Shown piece by piece: positions 1 through 6,681 of a stretch of 14,916 nucleotides of DNA. The stretch is from JAFGTF01 sp035527995. GTDB lineage: Bacteria > Spirochaetota > B62-G9 > DRHN01. Below the pieces are notes generated by a model that did not search any database, was not told where the DNA came from, and worked only from the letters and a program-made list of their open reading frames with translations. Each line of letters begins with the position of its first letter. Position 1 is the stretch's first letter. The stretch is taken from NCBI GenBank assembly GCA_035527995.1, contig DATKZJ010000207.1, forward strand, positions 1-14,916. Reading direction: 5' to 3'. The position numbers and the translations under genes were made by a program.

Positions 1-439
1 TCACGAAGCTCAGCAGCACGCTCTGGGCAGGGTTTCGTGAAATGCGGTTGACAAGGGCGCTGAATTTTCTCATCCTGACAAACATCTTGACAAGAATGAA
101 GACGTTTCGCAGGACTATGATGTTCCTGCTGAGGTTCTGGATCCTTCTGCTTTCGAGCAGAAACATGAAATACTTGCTGTAGACGAAAAGGGTTGCAAAA
201 AACAGCAGAAAGACAAGCTCGAAGGCGTTCTGCTTTATGAAGGTCCATTTATACCTGGCGCTGACGAGCCTTAAGAGCATCTCCGTAATGAAGAGAATGA
301 AAACTATATAGTCGAGGATATTTGTAGCACGCCTGATCCACCGCGCCTGATAGAGCCCGTACTCTAAAAAAAGCGACACGACGCTCAGGATCAGCATCGC
401 GGAGACCATACGGTTAAATGTTCTTTCGGAATCGCCCAT
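1..439 (-). CDS. Trk/Ktr-type potassium transporter with N-terminal voltage-sensor-like extension (partial, 3' end outside window)
   Basis: An open frame runs from ATG at 439 to the left edge with no stop (146 codons seen). The first ~125 residues are strongly hydrophobic with about four membrane segments and include the stretch LDYIVFILFITEMLLRLVS, then an S4-like helix with basic residues spaced through RNIIVLRNVFILVKMFVRMR. This looks like the S1-S4 module of voltage-gated channels. The last visible residues, ISRNPAQSVLLSFV, resemble the conserved entry into the first pore helix of TrkH/KtrB potassium transporters (P-A-Q-x-x-x-L-x-S-F). I infer an inner-membrane K+ transporter subunit with an added N-terminal sensor-like domain. 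There is no strong Shine-Dalgarno before ATG 439; an in-frame GTG 11 codons upstream (472) and the internal ATG at 409 are alternatives. A plain ion-channel protein remains possible because the diagnostic pore repeats lie outside the window. The gene is 140 bp downstream of gcvPB and unrelated to it in function. Confidence 0.55.
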   Translation of the reverse strand, partial: MGDSERTFNRMVSAMLILSVVSLFLEYGLYQARWIRRATNILDYIVFILFITEMLLRLVSARYKWTFIKQNAFELVFLLFFATLFVYSKYFMFLLESRRIQNLSRNIIVLRNVFILVKMFVRMRKFSALVNRISRNPAQSVLLSFV

Positions 440-502
440 GGAAAATTAGACTGTAACAGGGATTGCACTTCACGAGCACACTCAGCCTTTGTATGCTCTG
501 CA

Positions 503-535
503 ATAGTATTTTCCCCTATATCAGGCTTTTTTCAA
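503..535 (-). promoter_or_regulatory. weak candidate sigma-70 promoter for the Trk-like gene
   Basis: On the minus strand a TTGAAA box (530-535) lies 18-19 nt upstream of AT-rich -10-like hexamers (AAATAC/AATACT, 505-511). Position upstream of the transporter start at 439 is right, but spacing and the -10 match are poor. No other promoter-like sequence is obvious in the 140 bp between gcvPB and this gene, and no clear terminator for gcvPB is visible either. Confidence 0.2.
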
Positions 536-579
536 CTGTTTTGTGAGTGGGATACAGGGTATTTGGGTACCCCGGAGAT

Positions 580-2067
580 CTATTCGGTACCTTCGCGACT
601 CCACTTCAGCACGGGCTTTCTCGCGGCCGTTACCTCGTCTACCCTGGAAATCTTTGACTTTTCGGGGGAGCGCTTCACACCCTCCGGGTCCTCTTCTGCC
701 TCCCAGGCTATGTCGACCATTGCACCGATGAAGCGGTCGATCTCCTCCTTACTCTCCGTCTCCGTCGGTTCTATCATGAGCGCTCCATCTACGACGAGTG
801 GAAAGTAGATGGTGGGCGGATGAAATCCCCGGTCAATGAGGTTCTTCGCTATGTCAAGGGTTGTAACCCCAAACTCTATCAGCCGCTTGTCCGTGAAAAC
901 ACACTCGTGCATACATCCGTCGTCGTACGGAAGGTTATAATACCGCTGCAGTTTCGACCGTATGTAGTTCGCGTTTGTGACAGCGGTCCGCGTCGCTCTG
1001 CGAAGACCCGCCGGACCCAGTGTCCTGATATACGCGTACGCCTTCAGGCATACGAGGAAGTTACCGTAGAAGCTCTTCAGCTTGCCGATGGAATCGGGCA
1101 GGTCGTAGTTGAAGAAAAATTCCTCTTCATCCTTTCTTTCAACCACAGGCACCGGCAGGAAACGTGCCAGATTTTCCTTTACTAGGAGCGGTCCCGCCCC
1201 GGGCCCACCGCCGCCGTGGGGGGTGGAGAACGTCTTGTGAAGATTGATATGTACGAGGTCGACACCCAGGTCTCCGACCTTCACCATCCCCATGAGCGCA
1301 TTGAGGTTTGCGCCGTCACAGTACACGAGCCCTCCCCGCTTATGAACCACATCCGCTATATCCCCGATGCTGCTCTCGAAGAGACCGAGAGTGTTAGGGT
1401 TGGTGATCATGACGGCCGCGATATCATCGTCCATCAGTGATCTGACGGTATCCGTTTCGAGGATGCCCCCCTTGCCCGACTTAACGGCGACGGCCTCGAA
1501 ACCGCACATCGCAACGCTCGCCGGGTTTGTACCGTGCGCCGTGTCCGGTATGAGCACCTTGTACTTTCCGGATTCTTTCGCCGCGTGGTAGGCCCGTGTG
1601 ACCATCATCCCGCAAAGCTCACCGTGTGCCCCGGCAGCAGGCTGCAGGGTGCAGCGGTCCATCCCCGTAATCTCGCAAAGATAGCGCTCGAGCTCCCACA
1701 GAAGCTTCATCGCCCCTTGAGAAAGGGCCTCCGGCTGGTATGGATGCGCGCAGGCGAAACCGGGAAGGTTCGCCATCTCCTCGTTGATCTTGGGGTTGTA
1801 CTTCATCGTGCACGAGCCGAGCGGGTAGAACCCGGTATCAACCCCGTAGTTCCACCCCGAGAGCCGCGTGAAATGGCGGACGAGTTCGACCTCGCTTATC
1901 TCGGGAAAGTTTTCTATTCCTCCGCGCAGCATCTTTTTCGGTATAGATCCTTCGGTACGGTCGATTTTCTCATCCTCGGGGATGGAAAAAGCACACCTTC
2001 CCTCTGACCCCTGCTCGAATATAGGAGGCTCGTTTATTGAGAGTGTCGTTGTTCCGTAAGTTCCCAT
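580..2067 (-). CDS. gcvPB: Glycine dehydrogenase (decarboxylating) P-protein, subunit 2
   Basis: C-terminal, PLP-binding half of the split P-protein of the glycine cleavage system, which decarboxylates glycine and transfers the aminomethyl group to lipoyl-GcvH. About 495 residues, the usual size for the family. The PLP lysine is in NLHKTFSTPHGGGGPGAGP (K278 from this start); upstream are GSCTMKYNPKINE, LQPAAGAHGE, DTAHGTNPASV and the CDGANLNA strand, all family hallmarks. I chose ATG at 2067 because GGAAGGA sits just upstream; an in-frame TTG at 2109 would add 14 residues without a good ribosome site. It lies 158 bp after gcvPA, an unusually wide gap for a pair that is normally tightly coupled, but reads in the same direction and must form the heterotetramer with GcvPA. 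The enzyme is cytoplasmic. Confidence 0.96.
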   Translation of the reverse strand: MGTYGTTTLSINEPPIFEQGSEGRCAFSIPEDEKIDRTEGSIPKKMLRGGIENFPEISEVELVRHFTRLSGWNYGVDTGFYPLGSCTMKYNPKINEEMANLPGFACAHPYQPEALSQGAMKLLWELERYLCEITGMDRCTLQPAAGAHGELCGMMVTRAYHAAKESGKYKVLIPDTAHGTNPASVAMCGFEAVAVKSGKGGILETDTVRSLMDDDIAAVMITNPNTLGLFESSIGDIADVVHKRGGLVYCDGANLNALMGMVKVGDLGVDLVHINLHKTFSTPHGGGGPGAGPLLVKENLARFLPVPVVERKDEEEFFFNYDLPDSIGKLKSFYGNFLVCLKAYAYIRTLGPAGLRRATRTAVTNANYIRSKLQRYYNLPYDDGCMHECVFTDKRLIEFGVTTLDIAKNLIDRGFHPPTIYFPLVVDGALMIEPTETESKEEIDRFIGAMVDIAWEAEEDPEGVKRSPEKSKISRVDEVTAARKPVLKWSREGTE

Positions 2068-2225
2068 ATCTTCCTTCCCGTCATCGTTTAAAAAATGAGT
2101 ACCCGTCAAATCACCTTTAACATCCCCGGCCTCTCTTCATCCCTTACATGCAAAGCCTTTCGAAGACCGGCCACTGCTTTTTCTCTTATTCGATGAGTAT
2201 GAACCCTTTCATCTATATTATGAAA

Positions 2226-3572
2226 TTACTCGAGGTCTTTCATTGCATCGGAGAGGGCATCGATATCCTCCCTCGTTAAAAGCTCCGTCACCGTTACGAG
2301 CAGGCAGTCCTTGAGAGCCGGGTAGCGGCTCCCGAGCGGAATTCCTGCTATTATCTTCTTTTCAAGAAGCCTGTTGACGACCTCGTTCGGGTCGCGGCCG
2401 AGCCTCAGGACGAACTCGTTGAACGACGGACCTCCGAACCCGAGATCTGCATATTCCACTTCGAGAAGCTTCTTCTTTGCGTACTCGGCCCTGCTGTGGT
2501 TTGTACCGGCTAGCTTCCTAATCCCGGTCTTTCCAAGGCCCTCGAGATATACTGTTGCTATGAGGGCACAGAGGCCCTCATTTGTGCATACGTTGGACTT
2601 GGCCTTCCCCCGTCTTATGTGCTGCTCGCGCGCGGTGAGTGTGAGGACATAGGCATCTCTTCCCCTATCATCATGCGTCCTGCCGACAATCCTTCCCGGG
2701 AGGTTACGGAGAAACTTTTCTTTGACCGTCAGTATACCGAGATGCGGTCCTCCGAACCCGACAGGGATCCCCAGGCTCTGGCCCTCTCCGCAGCAGATGT
2801 CCGCACCGAGCTCGCCGGGCGGTTTCAGAAGCCCGAATGAAACGGGTTCCGTAAACAGGGAGATGAAGAGCGCGACCTTCTCATGGACAAGCTTCACGAG
2901 CTCCTCAAGGTCTTCGATTATCCCGAAAAAGTTCGGCGACTGTATCACAACGGCCGCGGTATCATCATCTAACATCTCTTTCAAACGATCCCTGTCTGTT
3001 GCGCCGTTCGGATCGTACGGCACCTCGACGATGGCGGCTGTAGGGTTGCCGCAGTATGTTTCGATAACCCTCCGGTATTCGGGATGAACGGTCTCTGAAA
3101 CGATCACCGTGCCGCCTTTCTTTATTCTGAGCGCCATCAGCACGGCCTCTGCCGCACTCGAAGCACCGCAGTACATGGATGCATTGGAAACATCCATGCC
3201 GAAAAGCTCGCACATCAGCGTCTGGAACTCGAACATCGCCTGGAGCGTTCCCTGGCTCACCTCCGGCTGGTACGGAGTATAGGATGTGTAGAACTCGGAT
3301 CGTGAAACGATGCTCCGCACGACCGCAGGAATGAAGTGATTGTACGCCCCACCCCCGAGAAAGCTTTTATAGCTCCCTGCGTACGCGTTCTTTTCTCCAA
3401 GCCTCTCCATAACAGTCCGCAGGTCGATCTCCGATAGAGCGGAGGGCAGATCGAGATCCTTATCGAGAAGGAATTTATTCGGTACCGCACCGAAGAGCTC
3501 GGAGATGTCTCTTACTCCTATCTCCTTCAGCATCCTCTTGATATCAGCATCTGTATTTGGGATATACCTCAT
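2226..3572 (-). CDS. gcvPA: Glycine dehydrogenase (decarboxylating) P-protein, subunit 1
   Basis: N-terminal half of the split P-protein; pairs with GcvPB. From ATG 3572 the product has 448 residues, the normal length. Family marks are the N-terminal RYIPNTDADIKRMLKEIG, FLGGGAYNHFIPAVV near residue 75, TPYQPEVSQGTLQ near 100, NASMYCGASSAAEA near 132-143 and CGEGQSLGIPVGFGGPHLG near 261-279. There is no PLP lysine, as expected for this subunit. An in-frame TTG at 3578 would add two residues, but the AAAGG ribosome site stands 8 nt from ATG 3572 and only 2 nt from the TTG, so the ATG is preferred. It begins 16 bp after the gcvH stop, with its ribosome site inside that gap, so gcvH and gcvPA are surely cotranscribed. 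Confidence 0.96.
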   Translation of the reverse strand: MRYIPNTDADIKRMLKEIGVRDISELFGAVPNKFLLDKDLDLPSALSEIDLRTVMERLGEKNAYAGSYKSFLGGGAYNHFIPAVVRSIVSRSEFYTSYTPYQPEVSQGTLQAMFEFQTLMCELFGMDVSNASMYCGASSAAEAVLMALRIKKGGTVIVSETVHPEYRRVIETYCGNPTAAIVEVPYDPNGATDRDRLKEMLDDDTAAVVIQSPNFFGIIEDLEELVKLVHEKVALFISLFTEPVSFGLLKPPGELGADICCGEGQSLGIPVGFGGPHLGILTVKEKFLRNLPGRIVGRTHDDRGRDAYVLTLTAREQHIRRGKAKSNVCTNEGLCALIATVYLEGLGKTGIRKLAGTNHSRAEYAKKKLLEVEYADLGFGGPSFNEFVLRLGRDPNEVVNRLLEKKIIAGIPLGSRYPALKDCLLVTVTELLTREDIDALSDAMKDLE

Positions 3573-3588
3573 TCTCAAAGCCTTTCTT

Positions 3589-3978
3589 CTATTGCTCTTC
3601 TTTCTCTACGAATTCGGCATACTTAGCCTCGTTCATCAGTTCTGCCGATTCCCCTGAATCTGAGACCCTGATCTTGATGATCCATCCCTTTTCATACGGC
3701 GATTCATTGAGAAGTTCGGGATGATCCTCGAGCTCGCTGTTGATTTCGATCACTTCACCGGAAAGGGGAGAGTAGATATCGCTCGCCGCCTTCACAGACT
3801 CGACCGAGCCGAACGCCTCCCCCTTCTTGAGCTGAGTTCCCACCTCCGGAAGTTCGACGAACACGACATCTCCGAGACTGTGCTGCGCGAAGTCCGTGAT
3901 CCCCAAGAGAGCGGTATCCCCCTCCTCCTTCGCCCATTCATGCTCTTTCGTGTACTTCAGGTCTTTTGGAATATCCAT
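3589..3978 (-). CDS. gcvH: Glycine cleavage system H protein
   Basis: Lipoyl carrier protein that shuttles the aminomethyl group from the P-protein to the T-protein and is reoxidised by the L-protein. The 129-residue product starts MDIPKDLKYTKEHEW, the classic H-protein N-terminus, and carries the lipoylation site in GSVESVKAASD (Lys63), followed by SPLSGEVIEIN. I chose ATG 3978, preceded by GGAG 6 nt upstream; ATGs at 3993 and 4050 would add 5 or 24 residues that do not look like H-protein and lack good ribosome sites. It is the first gene of the gcvH-gcvPA-gcvPB group, separated from serA by 208 bp. Its partner T-protein is supplied by the glyA-gcvT fusion upstream; no lipoate ligase or lpd gene is in view. 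Confidence 0.97.
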   Translation of the reverse strand: MDIPKDLKYTKEHEWAKEEGDTALLGITDFAQHSLGDVVFVELPEVGTQLKKGEAFGSVESVKAASDIYSPLSGEVIEINSELEDHPELLNESPYEKGWIIKIRVSDSGESAELMNEAKYAEFVEKEEQ

Positions 3979-4037
3979 TGTGCTCTCCGTCATGTTACAG
4001 TATTTAATAAAATAACAATCCTGCATTCTGCAGTGAA

Positions 4038-4100
4038 ATAAAACGCACATTCCAGGTTTTTTTACAACTGGTAATATCAGCCCCCGTTATTTCTTATCAA
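4038..4100 (-). promoter_or_regulatory. candidate promoter region for gcvH-gcvPA-gcvPB
   Basis: In the 208 bp between serA and gcvH two overlapping minus-strand candidates are visible: TTGATA (4095-4100) with TATTAC (4071-4076) at 18 nt, and TTGTAA (4062-4067) with TTTTAT (4038-4043) at 18 nt. Neither is close to consensus. A separate start for the gcv genes is plausible given the gap, but readthrough from the serC operon is equally possible. I see no glycine riboswitch hallmarks here. Confidence 0.3.
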
Positions 4101-4145
4101 AAGACAGCACCTGATGTGTATACAATGAAATCATTACACAGTACC

Positions 4146-4173
4146 GGTTCATTCCTGACCTGTTATATGAACC
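4146..4173 (-). repeat. inverted repeat just downstream of serA
   Basis: Perfect 7-bp arms GGTTCAT/ATGAACC (4146-4152 and 4167-4173) are separated by 14 nt, starting 13 nt after the serA stop region. On the minus strand it could form a weak hairpin or serve as a protein-binding site. No run of T follows, so it is not a convincing terminator. Confidence 0.3.
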
Positions 4174-4186
4174 ATTCACTTAGAAG

Positions 4187-5392
4187 CTATATGCTCACCT
4201 GTGATACCGAGGTGATTTCCTCGCTGCTCGACTCCATTTTCTCGATATCCTTCGCCGTCATCTTTCCGTCTATTTGGATTCGGGCACATGCACCGTCTCC
4301 TCCGGCGAATATGATGTTCTCCATGAGCTCAACGTTGATATTCGCCTCGCGGATTATGTCCAGCACATTTGCGAGAACGCCGACACGGTTCTTATGATGA
4401 ACAGAAAGCATGTAGCTCGCCGGTGTCTTCTCCATGAGATTGACGCAGTTGTGTACATGCCCTGTCAGCATATACTCTTCGAGTAATCGGACCGTCTCGT
4501 CTGCTACTGCATTCTGCGCCTGGTCAGTCGAAGCCCCTATATGATGGGTGCCGTAGACTCCTCCGCTTTTTGCAATCGTGCCGGCAAAGTCACCGGCCTT
4601 GGCCGAGGGTTCTCCGCTGAACACGTCCAGCCCTGCACGGATCCCTTTCTCGTCGACAGCCTTCAGGAGAGCGGCCTCGTCCACGATCTCCGCCCGCGAT
4701 GTATTGATGAAGAAGGCTTTTGGCTTCATTGCAGCGAAAAACTCAGGTCCTATCAGTTCTTTTGTGTCCTCTGTGAGCGCGAGGTGTACACTCACAGCAT
4801 CCGATTCTGATGCGACCTCTAACGGGCTCTTTGCGTAAAGTATGCCGAGCGCCTCCGCCCTCTGGGGTGTGAGTGATCTGCTCCAGGCGACGACATCCAT
4901 ACCGAAAGCCTTCGCGCGTGTTATCAGTTCTTGGCCGATCCTTCCGACACCGACTATACCGAGTGTCTTCCCGTAGACTCCGCCTGCCTTGGAGTATTCC
5001 TTTTTGTTCCACCGGCCCTCTCTGAGGTCGAGCACGTTGTCAGGAATCCTCCGGTCGAGGCTCAGCAGGTGACCGAAGGCCAGCTCTGCAACCGCGATGG
5101 CGTTCTTTCCCGGACAGTTCGCAACGTACACACTCCGAGCCGAAGCGGTCTTCACATCGATCGTGTTGTACCCGGATCCTGCCCTGATGATGAGGCTCAG
5201 GGAAGAGTCGGACTCTATCATCTTCCCTGTGACAGATGTTGACCGCACCACGAGTACGTCCGGCAGCTGCTTCTTGATTTCCTCCAGGAGCGAATCATCC
5301 TTCAGGTCCTGCTCGTAGACGACTTCATACCCGATGTTCTTTATGTCCTCAATCTTCCCGTCAGGAAATTTGTCAGCGATAAGTACTTTCAT
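4187..5392 (-). CDS. serA: D-3-phosphoglycerate dehydrogenase
   Basis: First committed enzyme of serine synthesis: 3-phosphoglycerate + NAD+ to 3-phosphohydroxypyruvate. The 401-residue product has a D-isomer-specific dehydrogenase fold with the nucleotide motif GVGRIGQE (148-155), catalytic Arg233 (NTSRAEIVDE), Glu261 (SGEP) and His284 (HHIGAST), spaced 28 and 23 residues apart as in known PGDHs. Residues ~328-401 form a C-terminal ACT domain, suggesting allosteric (probably serine) control; the intervening ASB domain of long PGDHs is absent. Start ATG 5392 is fixed by GGGAGGA just upstream and the MKVLIADK N-terminus; an upstream in-frame start at 5461 would overlap the DUF1015 gene and is rejected. 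It starts 20 bp after the DUF1015 stop and is the last gene of the serC operon. Confidence 0.95.
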   Translation of the reverse strand: MKVLIADKFPDGKIEDIKNIGYEVVYEQDLKDDSLLEEIKKQLPDVLVVRSTSVTGKMIESDSSLSLIIRAGSGYNTIDVKTASARSVYVANCPGKNAIAVAELAFGHLLSLDRRIPDNVLDLREGRWNKKEYSKAGGVYGKTLGIVGVGRIGQELITRAKAFGMDVVAWSRSLTPQRAEALGILYAKSPLEVASESDAVSVHLALTEDTKELIGPEFFAAMKPKAFFINTSRAEIVDEAALLKAVDEKGIRAGLDVFSGEPSAKAGDFAGTIAKSGGVYGTHHIGASTDQAQNAVADETVRLLEEYMLTGHVHNCVNLMEKTPASYMLSVHHKNRVGVLANVLDIIREANINVELMENIIFAGGDGACARIQIDGKMTAKDIEKMESSSEEITSVSQVSI

Positions 5393-5412
5393 CTCTCTCC
5401 TCCCACTTTTTT

Positions 5413-6651
5413 TTAAAACCGGTGGACCAGAAGCCCTGAACGAAGCTTTGGAACGAACCATGTCGATTTAGGAGGCATAACCATCCCCGCATCGCTTACC
5501 CTCAAAAGATCCTCAATGCTCACCGGATGAAAGCAAAAGGCGACACCGCCCTTGTCATCGACAAGTTTTTGAAGCTTTTCGGCACTGTCCTCTCCCCCTA
5601 CAAAGTCTATACGTTTATCTTTACGCTGGTCCAGGATTCCGAGAACCGGCTCCAGGATCTTTCTCTGGAACAGGCTGAGATCGAGCTTGCTCACGGGATT
5701 AAGAGGAGATTCTGACGAATCTCCACCTTCCTTATTCTTCAACGTCAGTCCATACCAGGACCCCTTTATATACATAGTGAATTCACCCTTCTCTTTAGGC
5801 TCCGGTTCTCCCGCGGCATCCAGATCAAAGCTTTCTTCGATTTTTTCTATGAAATCATCTTCTCCGAGCCCGCCGAGGTCGCATATCCACCTGTTGTACG
5901 GAAGGATAACAAGCTCTTCGGCCGGAAAGAGTACGGCTAGAAAGTATCCCCACTCTTCCTCTCCTGTGAAAGGCGCTTTTTTATCCACCATCTCTTTCTT
6001 CACCCTGCTCGCGCCAGCGGCGCGGTGGTGTCCGTCCGCGATATACAGAGAAGCAACGGATTTGAACACGTTTACAAGAGCATCACACTGTTCCATCCTC
6101 CATATAGTGTGACCCACCCCGTCTTCAGCGGTAATATCGTACAGTGGCGGCTTTGCAGTCTCCCTTCGCACGATATCGTTTATCCGTTCGTCCCCCCTGT
6201 ATGTCAGGAGTACAGGCCCTGCATGAGCAGATAGGGTCAGCATGTGTCGCAGTCTGTCGTCCTCCTTATCCTTTCTCGTATGCTCGTGCTTTTTTATGAC
6301 ATTACTGTCGTAGTCATCGACCGAGCAGCAGCAGGCCACTCCTACCTGCTCATGGTCTCCCATGGTAAGCTTGTACAGATAAATCGAAGGGGTTTGTTCC
6401 TGAATGAGAGAGCCGCTCTCCAAGAGCCTGTTGAAATTTTCAGCCGCCTTCTCGTAGACGGAGTCGGCGTAGAGGTCCGTACCGTCAGGAAGATCTATTT
6501 CGGGACGAATGACGTGCAGAAAGCTTAATACATTCTCCCCTGCTAGTTCTTTCGCCTCTTCGGTGTTGACTACATCATACGGGACGCTCGCTATATCCTT
6601 TGCCTTCTTTTCCGCCGGCCGTATGGCTCGAAACGGTCTCACAATGGCCAT
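5413..6651 (-). CDS. DUF1015 family protein, candidate phosphoserine/serine kinase-type enzyme
   Basis: A 412-residue cytoplasmic protein of the DUF1015 family. Conserved blocks are visible: RPFRAIRP at the N-terminus, VPYDVVN (23-29), KKHEHTRKDKEDDR (120-133), YIADGHHRAAG (203-213) and the C-terminal MPPKSTWFVPKLRSGL (391-406). Function is not established from sequence. The DGHHR block resembles that of ParB-like/SerK-type serine kinases, and genes of this family commonly sit beside serA and serC. Here it lies between glyA-gcvT (30 bp) and serA (20 bp) in an operon that has SerA and SerC but no phosphoserine phosphatase. I infer a role in interconverting phosphoserine and serine, or in controlling the pathway. 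The start is supported by AAGGAG 8 nt before the ATG. Confidence 0.85.
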   Translation of the reverse strand: MAIVRPFRAIRPAEKKAKDIASVPYDVVNTEEAKELAGENVLSFLHVIRPEIDLPDGTDLYADSVYEKAAENFNRLLESGSLIQEQTPSIYLYKLTMGDHEQVGVACCCSVDDYDSNVIKKHEHTRKDKEDDRLRHMLTLSAHAGPVLLTYRGDERINDIVRRETAKPPLYDITAEDGVGHTIWRMEQCDALVNVFKSVASLYIADGHHRAAGASRVKKEMVDKKAPFTGEEEWGYFLAVLFPAEELVILPYNRWICDLGGLGEDDFIEKIEESFDLDAAGEPEPKEKGEFTMYIKGSWYGLTLKNKEGGDSSESPLNPVSKLDLSLFQRKILEPVLGILDQRKDKRIDFVGGEDSAEKLQKLVDDKGGVAFCFHPVSIEDLLRVSDAGMVMPPKSTWFVPKLRSGLLVHRF

Positions 6652-6681
6652 AATACGGTCTCCTTCTCGCTATTGGTTTTG

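Noticed and set aside
551..590. GGGTACCC/GGTACC palindromes after gcvPB as a terminator
   Set aside because: Arms are 4-5 bp and no T-tract follows on the minus strand.
2151..3586. 11-bp direct repeat (2151-2161 and 3576-3586) as a recombination site
   Set aside because: It is short, built around ribosome-site-like sequence, and can occur by chance; mentioned only as part of the gcvPA-gcvPB gap.
3979..4186. Possible glycine riboswitch before gcvH
   Set aside because: None of the conserved aptamer segments or the expected stem layout can be read on the minus strand.
4187..5461. Longer SerA start at 5461
   Set aside because: It would overlap the DUF1015 gene, adds non-homologous residues, and the strong ribosome site points to ATG 5392.
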